DNA from: Dehalococcoidales bacterium | GTDB lineage: Bacteria; Chloroflexota; Dehalococcoidia; Dehalococcoidales; UBA5627 | DNA length: 45,582 nt | Direction: 5' to 3' | NCBI GenBank assembly: GCA_028707255.1 | Contig: JAQTUQ010000013.1 | Coordinates: 1-45,582 of the forward strand | Shown here: one piece after another, positions 33,184 to 42,175 of the stretch | Position numbering within the stretch: the first letter of the stretch is position 1 | Layout: the number at the start of each line of letters is the position of its first letter | Position numbers and translations under genes: made by a program | Notes under the pieces: generated by a model | Databases searched by the model: none | Told to the model about the DNA's origin: nothing | The model's input: the letters and a program-made list of their open reading frames with translations, nothing else

Positions 33184-33291
33184 GTCATTCTGAAGCCACA
33201 ATGGGTGGCTGAAGAATCTGGGGAGAGGGAATAGATAAATTAACTACCCAACCCCTGATGCTTCGTTCGACCACTACGAACTCAGCATGAC
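33184..33291 (+). repeat. Complete dispersed fold-back repeat with flanking fragments
   Basis: Outer inverted ends GTCATTCTGA (33184-33193) and TCAGCATGAC (33282-33291). The left hairpin is AGCCAC-AATGG-GTGGCT (33194-33210) and the right hairpin GTTCG..CGAAC. A further inverted fragment (GATCCTTCACTACGTTCAGG, from 33147) lies on the left. Two copies of the GTTCGTGGTGAGCC motif lie on the right (33310-33360). The whole 32985-33619 gap is otherwise free of genes. Confidence 0.8.
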
Positions 33292-33391
33292 AATATCGAA
33301 AACTCAAAGCCACTCGTGGTGAGCCTACCCCAAACCGTTCGTGGTGAGCCTGTCGAACCATAGCGGCGGCCACAAATAATTACACGTGTTG

Positions 33392-33450
33392 AAAATCCGT
33401 TCGTTGAACCCTTTCCCGATACATCGTGACTCAGAGCGAACGGATTTTTT
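33392..33450. terminator. Long hairpin with T-run, possible bidirectional terminator
   Basis: AAAATCCGTTCG (33392-33403) pairs with CGAACGGATTTT (33437-33448), followed by more T residues; on the other strand TTTT also follows the stem. The loop is 33 bases. It lies about 400 bases after hypB and 170 before gatC, separating the two units. Confidence 0.45.
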
Positions 33451-33619
33451 ATTGTCATCGCCATGTCCCAGTATAGTTGAACGAAGCAATCTCTATGATT
33501 CAAATTAATGATTCCGTCAATTAAACAGTATCTTGCAATAGATGGTTCATCTTCCCCGTGTTGTGATACTCAATCGTGAATGTTATAATTGGCAATATTA
33601 CAATTTTCGGGAGTAACTT

Positions 33620-33907
33620 ATGAAACTGAGCAAGGAACAGGTTTTACATATTGCCCGCCTCGCCAAGCTGGGTTTAACCGGGGAAGAGGTGGAGAAAATG
33701 AGCGAGCAGCTATCCAATATACTGGAAAACTTCGAGATATTGAATAAGGTGGATACTGACAACGTTCCGCCGACAGCGCAGCCCAATGCTTTGACTAACG
33801 TGCTGAAAGATGATGTCGTAAAGCCATCCCTGCCGCAGGACGAGGTTCTTGCCAATGCTCCGCAGAGAGACGGCGATTACTTCAAGGTCAAAGTCGTGCT
33901 GGAGTAG
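33620..33907 (+). CDS. gatC: Asp/Glu-tRNA amidotransferase subunit C
   Basis: A 95-residue GatC that stabilises the GatA/GatB interface in the enzyme making Gln-tRNA(Gln) and/or Asn-tRNA(Asn) from misacylated tRNA. It shows the family pattern LSKEQVLHIARLAKLGLTGEE at the N-terminus and the DNVPPTAQP proline-rich turn (about residues 50-58). A GGGAG precedes the ATG. gatA follows after 27 bases; gatB is not in the window. Confidence 0.96.
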   Translation: MKLSKEQVLHIARLAKLGLTGEEVEKMSEQLSNILENFEILNKVDTDNVPPTAQPNALTNVLKDDVVKPSLPQDEVLANAPQRDGDYFKVKVVLE

Positions 33908-33934
33908 ATTGGATTAAATCGTAAGGAGATTGAA

Positions 33935-35395
33935 TTGTTGGACGGAAAGCAATTAACTATAAGCGAAGCCCATAAATTACTTAAAAACAAGCAGATTTCA
34001 TCTGTGGAGCTGACAAAAGCATGCCTCGACAGAATCGAAAAGCTCGAACCGCTGGTCAAAGCAGTTGTAACTATAACCGCTGACCTCGCCATCGAACAGG
34101 CCAAGAAAGCCGATGATATGATAGCATCGGGCGACTGCAAGCCACTCACCGGTGTTCCGGCAATGATTAAGGATGTCATCTGCACCAAAGGCGTCAAGAC
34201 CACCTGCTCATCTAAGATGCTGGAGAATTTTGTACCGCCCTACAACGCCACCGTGGTGGAAAAATTGAATGCCGAAGGCATGGTGATGGTCGGTAAAGCT
34301 AACATGGACGAATTCGCTATGGGTTCTTCGACCGAAAACTCGGCTTTCTTTACGACGCATAATCCCTGGGATTTGAGCCGCGTACCCGGCGGTTCCAGCG
34401 GCGGTTCGGCGGCGGCAGTAGCGGCAGGAGAAGCGGTTTATGCCCTCGGTTCCGATACCGGAGGCAGTATCCGCCAGCCGGCCGGTTTTTGCAGCGTCAC
34501 CGGCTTGAAACCGACCTACGGCAGGGTCAGCCGCTATGGATTGGTTGCCTTTGCCAGCTCGTTAGACCAGATAGGCCCGTTGACGCACGATGTTACCGAT
34601 GCGGCGCTGGTTCTCAATGCCATTTCGGGTTTCGATAACAATGATTCGACTTCTGTAGACATTCCCGTTCCCGATTATACCAAATGCCTGACCGGTGATA
34701 TAAAAGGAATGCGCATCGGCGTTCCCAAAGAATATTTCGTGGAAGGCATGCAGAAAGAGGTCGAGGATGCCGTAAAAGCCTCCGTTACTAAATTCGAGGA
34801 ACTGGGAGCAATTGTTGACTGGAACGTATCGCTGCCAAGCACCCCTTATGCCCTGGCAGTTTATTATATCATTGCCCCATCGGAAGCCTCAGCTAACCTG
34901 GCACGCTACGACGGCGTAAAATACGGCTTTTCATACCAGAATACCGATAATATGTGGGAAGCGATGGAAAAGACCCGTGAAATCGGATTTGGACCTGAGG
35001 TAAAGCGGCGCATTATGCTGGGAACCTATGCCCTCTCCGCCGGTTATTACGATGCTTACTATCTCCAGGCGCAGAAAGTACGCACGTTAATCCGCAGGGA
35101 GTTCGATAGTGCATTTGAAAAATACGATGCGCTGGTTACCCCGACGGCGCCCACCGTTCCCTTTAAAATCGGCGAGAAAGCACAGGACCCGGTTCAGATG
35201 TACCTTTCCGATGTATTCACGATTCCCATCAACATTGCCGGCGTACCGGCAATTACTATACCGGCCGGATTTGCCGACGGACTGCCAATCGGTTTGCAGG
35301 TTATCGGCAAACCGTTCGCCGAAGAAAAGATTCTGAAAGTCGCCCACGCCTACCAGCAGGCTACCGAATGGCATAAGAAGAAACCGAAGTTATAA
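33935..35395 (+). CDS. gatA: Asp/Glu-tRNA amidotransferase subunit A
   Basis: The 486-residue amidase subunit that releases ammonia from glutamine or asparagine. The amidase-signature core [14 protein letters not shown] (about residues 151-164) and the Ser-cisSer-Lys triad are present: Lys in PAMIKDVI (about 76), Ser in [12 protein letters not shown]. The TTG start at 33935 follows AAGGAG at six bases; a second TTG three bases on is equally possible. Together with gatC it forms a transcription unit. Confidence 0.97.
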   Translation: MLDGKQLTISEAHKLLKNKQISSVELTKACLDRIEKLEPLVKAVVTITADLAIEQAKKADDMIASGDCKPLTGVPAMIKDVICTKGVKTTCSSKMLENFVPPYNATVVEKLNAEGMVMVGKANMDEFAMGSSTENSAFFTTHNPWDLSRVPGGSSGGSAAAVAAGEAVYALGSDTGGSIRQPAGFCSVTGLKPTYGRVSRYGLVAFASSLDQIGPLTHDVTDAALVLNAISGFDNNDSTSVDIPVPDYTKCLTGDIKGMRIGVPKEYFVEGMQKEVEDAVKASVTKFEELGAIVDWNVSLPSTPYALAVYYIIAPSEASANLARYDGVKYGFSYQNTDNMWEAMEKTREIGFGPEVKRRIMLGTYALSAGYYDAYYLQAQKVRTLIRREFDSAFEKYDALVTPTAPTVPFKIGEKAQDPVQMYLSDVFTIPINIAGVPAITIPAGFADGLPIGLQVIGKPFAEEKILKVAHAYQQATEWHKKKPKL

Positions 35396-35420
35396 AAGAA
35401 AAACCTATAAATGTATTTTT

Positions 35421-35972
35421 ATGAATAATTTAGCCAGTGATTACAAAAATACCTTTAGCATAATTGCTACTGATTCGTTTGCTTGGCTAGAACAAGCTCA
35501 ATGCCTGCAAATAGCTTCAAAACCAATATTAAAATGTCTACTTGAAATAGCTAATGAATCACAAACTATTGACCACGTCCGATTAAAAAAATTGTCCTTT
35601 GTTAGTACTTATATGTTAATAATGGGATTTGCTTTTGAGAATCTACTTAAAGCCATAGCAGTTTCCCGAAGATTGATTACCTTAAATAATTCAAAGTTAA
35701 AATTTGATAGTTCATTGCCTAAAACAAAATCTCAACATAGCTTATCGCAATATTGCAAAGCACTGAAGGTTGAACTTACATCCGAAGAGACTGATTATTT
35801 AAAGCGAATCGAAGAATATGCGTATTGGGCTGGACGATATCCATTACCAATTAACTCTTCTGAATATATTAAGTGTTACTCTGAAAACCTTCTTTCTTTC
35901 TCTACCACAGACACAAGAATAAGCGATAACCTCTTTACTAAATTATCAGAATTGCTGAAGATATCCGAGTAA
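35421..35972 (+). CDS. Hypothetical helical protein, AT-rich
   Basis: A 183-residue protein that I do not recognise. It is probably all-helical, with a hydrophobic segment (FVSTYMLIMGFAFENLLKAI, about 53-72) that may be a buried helix rather than a membrane span. Late in the sequence is the motif RIEEYAYWAGRYPLPIN. This arrangement recalls orphan HEPN-like proteins, but that is only a guess. The coding sequence is much more AT-rich than gatA and the gene follows it by 25 bases without a Shine-Dalgarno, which points to transfer from elsewhere. Confidence 0.65.
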   Translation: MNNLASDYKNTFSIIATDSFAWLEQAQCLQIASKPILKCLLEIANESQTIDHVRLKKLSFVSTYMLIMGFAFENLLKAIAVSRRLITLNNSKLKFDSSLPKTKSQHSLSQYCKALKVELTSEETDYLKRIEEYAYWAGRYPLPINSSEYIKCYSENLLSFSTTDTRISDNLFTKLSELLKISE

Positions 35973-36072
35973 TTTAACCCCTTATGATAAATACTAATAG
36001 AGGCTTTCGCCCCTCTTTTTTCCCTCAATCACAACAGATCGGGATTTTTCCCGAGTGAATACTTTTCTTTCT

Positions 36073-36117
36073 GTCATGCTGAATTCGTAATGGACGAATG
36101 AAGCATCCGGGGAGGGG
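36073..36117 (+). repeat. Half copy of the dispersed fold-back repeat
   Basis: A single arm, starting GTCATGCTGA. The hairpin is ATTCGT-AATGG-ACGAAT (36083-36099), different in sequence but identical in shape and loop to the other copies. It ends AAGCATCCGGGGAGGGG. Fragments of another palindrome family follow (36178-36266). Confidence 0.75.
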
Positions 36118-36372
36118 TAATAATACAAGCCGCTCCCTTCGACAAGCCCTAGATGAGCGGCTTAAATATATAATCTCCGTTCGCCCTGAGTTTATCGAAG
36201 GGTCTGAAGAACGGAAGAAATTAATTGTCTTTGCGAGTTTTTCCAAAAGAAAAACGAAGCAATCTCTACCATTCTAATAGATATATCCTTTGCTTTTCTA
36301 TAAATAATGATGGAGATTTCTGACTTCCGACCTGTCTGGATCTCAGGGGCAGAGTGTAAAACCTGTCCTCTA

Positions 36373-36398
36373 GCCCCTCTCCGTTAACGGAGAGGGGC
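36373..36398. repeat. Perfect 26-base palindrome
   Basis: Two exact 13-base arms (GCCCCTCTCCGTT and AACGGAGAGGGGC) meet at a central GTTAAC. It is located in the gene-free gap 35973-36516, about 120 bases before the CruF-like gene. It could be a binding site or, as RNA, a hairpin once a few central bases open. Confidence 0.65.
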
Positions 36399-36516
36399 AT
36401 TTAAAAGGGGGTGAGGTAAGTAATTGACACCGGTTATCATATCTCTCATAATCAAATTCACTTCAGGGTGTTATAATACATTTAAAATCGCAGAATGATT
36501 TACAGGCGATAAAGCT

Positions 36517-37425
36517 GTGTTGAAAATTGCAATCGCAAAATGGCGCAATGTTATTATCCGGGGACTGTTTCTTTTCCTTGGCGGCCTTGCTGTAATATTC
36601 GTCATAAAGACTTTGTCGAATCCTGTGTTGTCAGGCAACCCACTTGCCGGTTTTATGGATACCCTGATGTCGGCAGAGTGGATTCTGCTGATGGCAGCCT
36701 GCCTACTGGCGCTGCACGCCGTATGGACGCTGGGATATAAACGTGGACTGTCTTTCATAACCCTGATATTTATAGCAGGATTGGTTTCTGAAATAATCGG
36801 CGTCAATTACGGATTGATATTCGGCGGCTTTTACAGCTATCATAGGGATAGCCAGCTAATGCTCTGGGGAGTGCCGCTGATGATTCCCCTTTTCTGGGGG
36901 GCTTTCATCTATGCCGGATATAACATTTCTACCTCTTTCCTCTACTGGCTGAATAAGAAAAAACCGGATAAATATGCCAATAACTGGAAAACGCTGCTCC
37001 TTTTGATTCTGCTGGATGGGTTAATCGTGGTTGCCATCGACTTGGTAATGGACCCCTTGCAGGTACAGGCGGGCAACTGGGTATGGGTATCTGCCGGGAA
37101 TTATTATCAGGTTCCCGTTAACAACTTTATCGGCTGGTTTGCAGTAACGGCAATCACCACCGGAATCTTCAGGTTCTATGAGTATTTGAATCCCAAACTT
37201 GTTAATAATTTCAATGTTTCCATGTTTTTAATCCCGTTATGCGGCTATCTGCTGCTTTGTTTCGGACTTATCGGGCTTACGCTTAAAGCCAATCTGCCTT
37301 ATTTAACTATTATTGGATTGTGCACAATGCTGCCGATAGCAGTTATCAATCTCGCGCTCTTTATACGCTGGCATAAGAAACAGAAAGCAACACAGACTAC
37401 GGTTTTGCCTGCCGATTGTAGTTAG
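36517..37425 (+). CDS. Carotenoid biosynthesis-type membrane protein (CruF/DUF422 family)
   Basis: A 302-residue integral membrane protein with about eight helices. The family-typical segments are GVNYGLIFGGFYSYH (about 96-110), WGVPLMIPLFWGAFIYAGY (about 117-135) and the acidic/aromatic stretch VMDPLQVQAGNWVWV then PVNNFIGWFAV (about 180-210). CruF proteins hydrate carotenoid ends (1',2'-hydratase), but many uncharacterised members occur in non-pigmented anaerobes, so the substrate is open. It starts with GTG. It converges on the CrtI-like gene at 37583. Confidence 0.85.
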   Translation: MLKIAIAKWRNVIIRGLFLFLGGLAVIFVIKTLSNPVLSGNPLAGFMDTLMSAEWILLMAACLLALHAVWTLGYKRGLSFITLIFIAGLVSEIIGVNYGLIFGGFYSYHRDSQLMLWGVPLMIPLFWGAFIYAGYNISTSFLYWLNKKKPDKYANNWKTLLLLILLDGLIVVAIDLVMDPLQVQAGNWVWVSAGNYYQVPVNNFIGWFAVTAITTGIFRFYEYLNPKLVNNFNVSMFLIPLCGYLLLCFGLIGLTLKANLPYLTIIGLCTMLPIAVINLALFIRWHKKQKATQTTVLPADCS

Positions 37426-37582
37426 GTTGGCAGATTATCGGGATTAGGTAATCTTTCACGAATTGAGAAAAACCGATTCCTCCACTTTGGAAAAGGGGCG
37501 TCATAGGGGATTTGATACGATTATCATCAGGTTAATCTGTTATATGCAAGATTATACCTATATGTAAGGCGGAGATTGCTAA

Positions 37583-39085
37583 CTAAGTTGGCAGCTTGAC
37601 CGTAAACTTCTTTTTTTCATCACGACAGATTAGTTGTACGGCGTGACGCCCTGATAGTAAAACGCCGGGAACACCCCCCATCACCCAGTGCCCCGCCATG
37701 TAGAAATTAGAAAGCCCCGGCAAGCTGCGTTCGATAGCTTCCATCATATTATCAGCACCCAAAAGCCAGCCGCCCCATGAAGCTCTTTTATTTAGCGTAT
37801 GACGCCATGTGGTATAGGGGGTTGCCACATCCGTTACCTCGACCTGTGCGCTGATTCCCGGATAATACTTTTCGGCTATCTGCAAGAGTGCTGCCGCCAA
37901 CCATTGTTTTTCATTATCATAACTCTGGCGGTTCGTATTTTGCAGGTTGTACCAGTAATCGAAACCGGTTTCAACCTCTATTTGAAAAACGCTCTTGCCG
38001 GCTGGTGCGAAGTGTCCGCTGTAATTCATTATACGCATCAATAATCCTTTAACTTCCTCGTTACCGACCATCAGCGGCTTTTTCAAAAGAATGGTGTTTA
38101 GAGGCAATTCGTTTTTAAATTCACGATTGACGCCGTAGCTGATCGTTAAAAACGGGCGGCAGGGCGGCCATGTTTCATAGCGGTCTTTTATGATGTCATC
38201 TATATATTCTCCTCCCAGCAGCTTGAACACGGTATTATAACCGTCGCCTGCGGAGATTACATAGTCTGCTTTAAACTCCTGTCCATCCTCCAGCCGCACC
38301 CCGACCGCCTTATCGTTTTCTACCAGTATTTTAGCAACTGTCGAGCGATAACTGATTTTACCCCCCAGCGCTTTATAATGCTTCTCAATTTCCAGTACGA
38401 AAGGCAGGCATCCTTTTGCCAAAAATCCGGCCTGCCTGTCGGCAACGATTGCCAGCATCATCATCGGAAACCATACCGGCGATTCCGGCAGAAACAGGTT
38501 ATAGAACAGGTCTTTTAACCATGGTGTTTCTACATCGGCAATATAGTCGCTGATTTTTTTCGCATAAACTCCCGTAAAATACTTTAGAAAAGACCTCATC
38601 TGCCACATCTCTTTGGTGCGTGAAAAAATAGACGCCAGTTCCGGCGGATTGCCCATCCCCACCGTGCTCAGGTCGTGCCCGCGAAAGGCTCTAACCCCCC
38701 TAAAGAATTCATTTATTTTTTCTTTGTCGGCGGGAGCCAGCGACTTCAATCGATTAGCAAGCGATTCGATATCGCCGCTCATATCAATCGATATCCCGGC
38801 TGGTTCATGGATAAACCTGCCGTAATCATGCATATCGGCAAACAAAGCCGGGTCGGCCGCTCCCAGTTCAGCAAGTATTTTATGCATACCGTTCCCCTCT
38901 TTGTGCCCGGCTACAAAGTGAATACCCCCATCTATCGTGTAGCCGCCCCTTTTCCAGCTGGCCGCCACTCCACCCGGTACCGCATGATGTTCGAAAATCA
39001 GGGTTTCTAATCCGTTCATGGCTGCATAACAGCCGGCCGAAAGCCCCGCCAGACCACTGCCGATGATGATTATCTTCTTAGCCAT
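37583..39085 (-). CDS. FAD-dependent CrtI/CrtISO-like oxidoreductase
   Basis: A 500-residue flavoprotein of the phytoene desaturase/carotenoid isomerase/retinol saturase group. The N-terminal dinucleotide motif is IIIGSGLAGLSAGCYAA (residues 5-21), followed by PGGVAASWKRGGYTIDGGIHF. The C-terminal FAD motif AGHWVMGGVPGVLLSGRHAV ends the protein. Likely role: desaturation, saturation or isomerisation of an isoprenoid or another lipid. The convergent CruF-like gene on the opposite strand strengthens an isoprenoid link, but phytoene synthase is not in this window. It lies downstream of the HAD phosphatase gene on the same strand (37-base gap). Confidence 0.88.
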   Translation of the reverse strand: MAKKIIIIGSGLAGLSAGCYAAMNGLETLIFEHHAVPGGVAASWKRGGYTIDGGIHFVAGHKEGNGMHKILAELGAADPALFADMHDYGRFIHEPAGISIDMSGDIESLANRLKSLAPADKEKINEFFRGVRAFRGHDLSTVGMGNPPELASIFSRTKEMWQMRSFLKYFTGVYAKKISDYIADVETPWLKDLFYNLFLPESPVWFPMMMLAIVADRQAGFLAKGCLPFVLEIEKHYKALGGKISYRSTVAKILVENDKAVGVRLEDGQEFKADYVISAGDGYNTVFKLLGGEYIDDIIKDRYETWPPCRPFLTISYGVNREFKNELPLNTILLKKPLMVGNEEVKGLLMRIMNYSGHFAPAGKSVFQIEVETGFDYWYNLQNTNRQSYDNEKQWLAAALLQIAEKYYPGISAQVEVTDVATPYTTWRHTLNKRASWGGWLLGADNMMEAIERSLPGLSNFYMAGHWVMGGVPGVLLSGRHAVQLICRDEKKKFTVKLPT

Positions 39086-39122
39086 TTACTGCTCCTTTGA
39101 GATTATCTGTTAAAACATAGAG

Positions 39123-39770
39123 TTATAACAATGCTGCTAATTCCTCCGGCGAATCGACAATTGTTTTAGCGCCGTGACTGACAAGCCAATCCCTGTCACG
39201 AAAACCCCAGGCAACCGAAATACAATCGACACCGGCATTTTTTGCGGTTTCGATATCCACTTCGGAATCGCCGATATAGATAGCTTCTTCTCCGGGGACT
39301 GAAAGCCTGTTTAACGCCGCCAGGAGCATATCCGCCGCCGGTTTTCTTTTAATATCACTACTTTCACCGATGGCAATCGGAATATAATCTGAAAAATAGA
39401 ATTGATTTAATTCCTTGACGGCTGTATCGTACTTGTTGGAGATAACCGCTGTTTTATAACCTCGTTCTATAAGCAATTCCAATAATTCCATAATACCGTC
39501 GTAAGGCCTTGTTTTATTCCTGCAATTTTTGGCATAGTGCCGCTTGAAAAGACTGACGGCATCGTTAAAGAGAGGATTTTGTGTTCCGTCCGGGAACGAA
39601 AGCTCCATCATACGTATTACTCCGTTTCCTACATAACTGCGGATTTCGGATAAATCACGCTGAGCGAAACCAAGGCTGCCTAGAGCATAATTCACGCTGT
39701 CGGTAATATCTTCAAGCGTATCCAGCAGGGTTCCGTCCATATCGAAAATGACAGCCTTATACTTTTCCAT
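39123..39770 (-). CDS. HAD-family phosphatase (phosphoglycolate phosphatase-like)
   Basis: A HAD hydrolase of about 215 residues. Motif I is FDMDGTLLDT (nucleophile Asp), motif II the Ser/Asn of VISNKYD, motif III the Lys in KRKPAADM, and motif IV GDSEVDIETAKNAG. The cap domain is of the small helical type found in Gph/PpaX. An in-frame GTG at 39782 is possible, but GGTGAT lies about eight bases before the ATG at 39770. The substrate may be phosphoglycolate, pyrophosphate or another small phosphoester. Confidence 0.9.
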   Translation of the reverse strand: MEKYKAVIFDMDGTLLDTLEDITDSVNYALGSLGFAQRDLSEIRSYVGNGVIRMMELSFPDGTQNPLFNDAVSLFKRHYAKNCRNKTRPYDGIMELLELLIERGYKTAVISNKYDTAVKELNQFYFSDYIPIAIGESSDIKRKPAADMLLAALNRLSVPGEEAIYIGDSEVDIETAKNAGVDCISVAWGFRDRDWLVSHGAKTIVDSPEELAALL

Positions 39771-39896
39771 CCGTTTTATCACCGATTTTATGAATTAGTT
39801 ATCGGAATGATTTAGAATACGCGATAAGTGCATTATGCTATTGTACCCCGTGCGATTACGGTTAACAAGATTGGCATCGATAACAGTGCGGCGATT

Positions 39897-42029
39897 TCAG
39901 ATGGCTATATAGCCCTGTTTATAAAATGTTTCCAAAAAGGATATGCAATCTGCTTCCACCTTCTGAAAAGGTGCGTCGTATTTCTGAGCTAATGTATAGG
40001 CAATTTGCCGTACATTTCTTTTCCCGTCGCAAAGTGAAAGAATTTCCATCACCAGCGGATTGACTGATAATACTTGCCCCGAGACTGAATTAAAGATAAT
40101 CGAAGCCGGCTCCGGATCAGCAACCTTATTTACATTATTGTTAAGATTATCAACGATAGCAACGATATTAAAACGCAGATTATCTGTTGTAATATTGTTT
40201 TTTAGCCTGGGAACGGATTTTTGATTGAGTGCTTGGCTCTTGACATTAGTATCCGTATTACCGGATGCTAACATCTTCAGTGAAGGGTCTCTTTCCCGGT
40301 AGTGCGATAAATATAGCAGTATCTCTTCATAATCCAGTTTGAAAACCTCTTTGTTATCGTACTCCTGAATTACTTTTTCGCGATAGATATTACTCATTTC
40401 GGTTGCTTCGGCACATGAAAGCCCGGAAGATACCGTATAGTCGTAAGCAAGTGTAAAGTCGGGCGCCGGCCCCGGATTAATGGCGGTTATTCCGTATTTT
40501 TGCGGGCATCGCACTACCTGTGCCCCTCTATTTAAAAGAAAACTGGCTATATTAAAAGAACGGATTATGTCTTTATGGGTAATCAGAAAATCGATTGTCT
40601 GCTGCGCTTCTTCTGCGCTTTCGGTCGGAAAACCTAAAAAGGTATACAGGTGATTCCAAATACCGGCATTGTAAACATTTCCGCATACCTCTAGGGCAGT
40701 TTCATAGTCGGTACCCTTTTCCATCAGGTCGAGCACACGGTCGCACCCGGACTCCAATCCCAAATAGAGCAGCCTGAAACCGGCTCTGTACATCTTGTGG
40801 CAGAGTTCGGCTGTAAACTGTCGTTCCAACCTGACATTGGTCGAACACCTGAAGTCGGTTTCCCTATTGATTAGCTCATCGCACAGTTTATTCATTGAGG
40901 TTGGTGAAATGGCTTCATCGGAGAAAGCAAAATGAGTTACGCCGTGTTTTTGTGATAACTGTTTCATATCATCGACTACTTTGCCAGCATCCCGTACCTT
41001 GTAATTCCAGCGGTATGATTCATTATGCGAGCAAAAAGCGCATTTCCCCCAGTAACACCCTCGCGAGGAAAGTATCGGAAGGACAGTTTTGGGACTCAGA
41101 TATAAATCAAGCGGCAAACCATCAAAATCCGGCGTTGGCAATGTGTTGACATCCGCAGCAGGGGCAACGTCGTTGAAGCGCACCTCATTTTTATAATAGT
41201 AGACTAAATTAGGAACATCCTGCAGGCCTTTACCTTCGGAAAGATGTTGGGCTAGTTTCAATAAAGGATATTCACCCTCGTTAAGAACGGCGCTGTCAAT
41301 AAAATCGCTAAATAATTGCGGATATTTTCCTATAACATCCGAAAGTATGGTAATCATATAACCGCCAACCGTTATATGTGCTTTATTGCCGGATTTTTTT
41401 ATCAGGCGGGATAGTGTCAGTGCGGGGATAAACTGACTGTCACCGGCAACAGAAATACCGATTAAATCCGGTGCTTGCTCTTCGATAAAAGGAAGCAGAT
41501 GGCTTTCATAGAGTTTGATAAACGGATTTTTTTCCCTGTTTTGGCTGATTTTTCTTATATCCTCAAAAGACCGCTGAATTCTGATATTCAACGGCCATAC
41601 AAAATCCTCTCCGCCGGGGAAGCAAGCTGTAGAGATTATCGACTGAGCCTGCTTCAGTATTTCGCGTGCTTCGGTCAGTTTATTTATGTCGTAGAAATCT
41701 TTTTTATCCCTGAAAACCCTTTTGGCTTTTTCGATTTTGCCGGAGATATAAGGAACACTGGCTTTAGCTTTGTAGAGTTCGCTATAGTATTGCTGTTCGA
41801 TTCCGCCGCCCAGTTTATCCTTCGAATCAAGAATATCGAATCGCTCCTGTAGTTGTACGCCGGTTTCCAGTAGATAGCTTTTCGACATCATTAAATCGTA
41901 TGCTTCTATATTGAAATCTTTTTGAACTACATCTATACCATTGCTTTTCAAATAGCCTGTAAGCGATGGCAAACTTAAATAAGGCCTGTAAGGCACCCAA
42001 AAAGGTGGGAATATAAGCAATACTTTCAT
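39897..42029 (-). CDS. B12-binding-type radical SAM protein with C-terminal PqqD-like domain
   Basis: A 710-residue protein. The N-terminal part (about 1-290) looks like the cobalamin-binding fold of B12 radical SAM enzymes (KVLLIFPPFWVPYRP, then DLIGISVAGDSQ and HITVGGYMITI), with a long inserted helical region at 45-175. The radical SAM core holds the cluster motif GCYWGKCAFC (C325, C330, C333, in a C-x4-C-x2-C spacing) and continues with TNVRLERQF and LGLESGCDRVLDLMEKG. The last 70 residues (IIFNSVSGQVLSVNPLVMEI, then a helix-rich end) resemble PqqD, a peptide-recognition domain in RiPP maturation. No precursor-peptide gene was found nearby. It lies downstream of the cytochrome-like genes on the same strand. 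I infer a peptide- or protein-modifying methyltransferase-type enzyme; the substrate is unknown. Confidence 0.85.
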   Translation of the reverse strand: MKVLLIFPPFWVPYRPYLSLPSLTGYLKSNGIDVVQKDFNIEAYDLMMSKSYLLETGVQLQERFDILDSKDKLGGGIEQQYYSELYKAKASVPYISGKIEKAKRVFRDKKDFYDINKLTEAREILKQAQSIISTACFPGGEDFVWPLNIRIQRSFEDIRKISQNREKNPFIKLYESHLLPFIEEQAPDLIGISVAGDSQFIPALTLSRLIKKSGNKAHITVGGYMITILSDVIGKYPQLFSDFIDSAVLNEGEYPLLKLAQHLSEGKGLQDVPNLVYYYKNEVRFNDVAPAADVNTLPTPDFDGLPLDLYLSPKTVLPILSSRGCYWGKCAFCSHNESYRWNYKVRDAGKVVDDMKQLSQKHGVTHFAFSDEAISPTSMNKLCDELINRETDFRCSTNVRLERQFTAELCHKMYRAGFRLLYLGLESGCDRVLDLMEKGTDYETALEVCGNVYNAGIWNHLYTFLGFPTESAEEAQQTIDFLITHKDIIRSFNIASFLLNRGAQVVRCPQKYGITAINPGPAPDFTLAYDYTVSSGLSCAEATEMSNIYREKVIQEYDNKEVFKLDYEEILLYLSHYRERDPSLKMLASGNTDTNVKSQALNQKSVPRLKNNITTDNLRFNIVAIVDNLNNNVNKVADPEPASIIFNSVSGQVLSVNPLVMEILSLCDGKRNVRQIAYTLAQKYDAPFQKVEADCISFLETFYKQGYIAI

Positions 42030-42175
42030 AATAAAATGCCCTTACAATAATAAGAATTCATCAGTAATATTTAAATCGGACAATCGAATTAATTATATAA
42101 TCTATAGGATACCTTATATTTCCCAAACATTAAATAAACTTTCTTGTAAGCAGATTATAGACGAATGTCTTGCAT

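Noticed and set aside
6443-36266. Dispersed repeats as a CRISPR array or transposon ends
   Set aside because: Copies are far apart, not regularly spaced, have no spacers of constant length, and no cas or transposase gene is near.
42075-42114. 13-codon minus-strand frame (MFGKYKVSYRLYN) as a RiPP precursor for the radical SAM enzyme
   Set aside because: Very short, no ribosome binding site and no leader/core structure.
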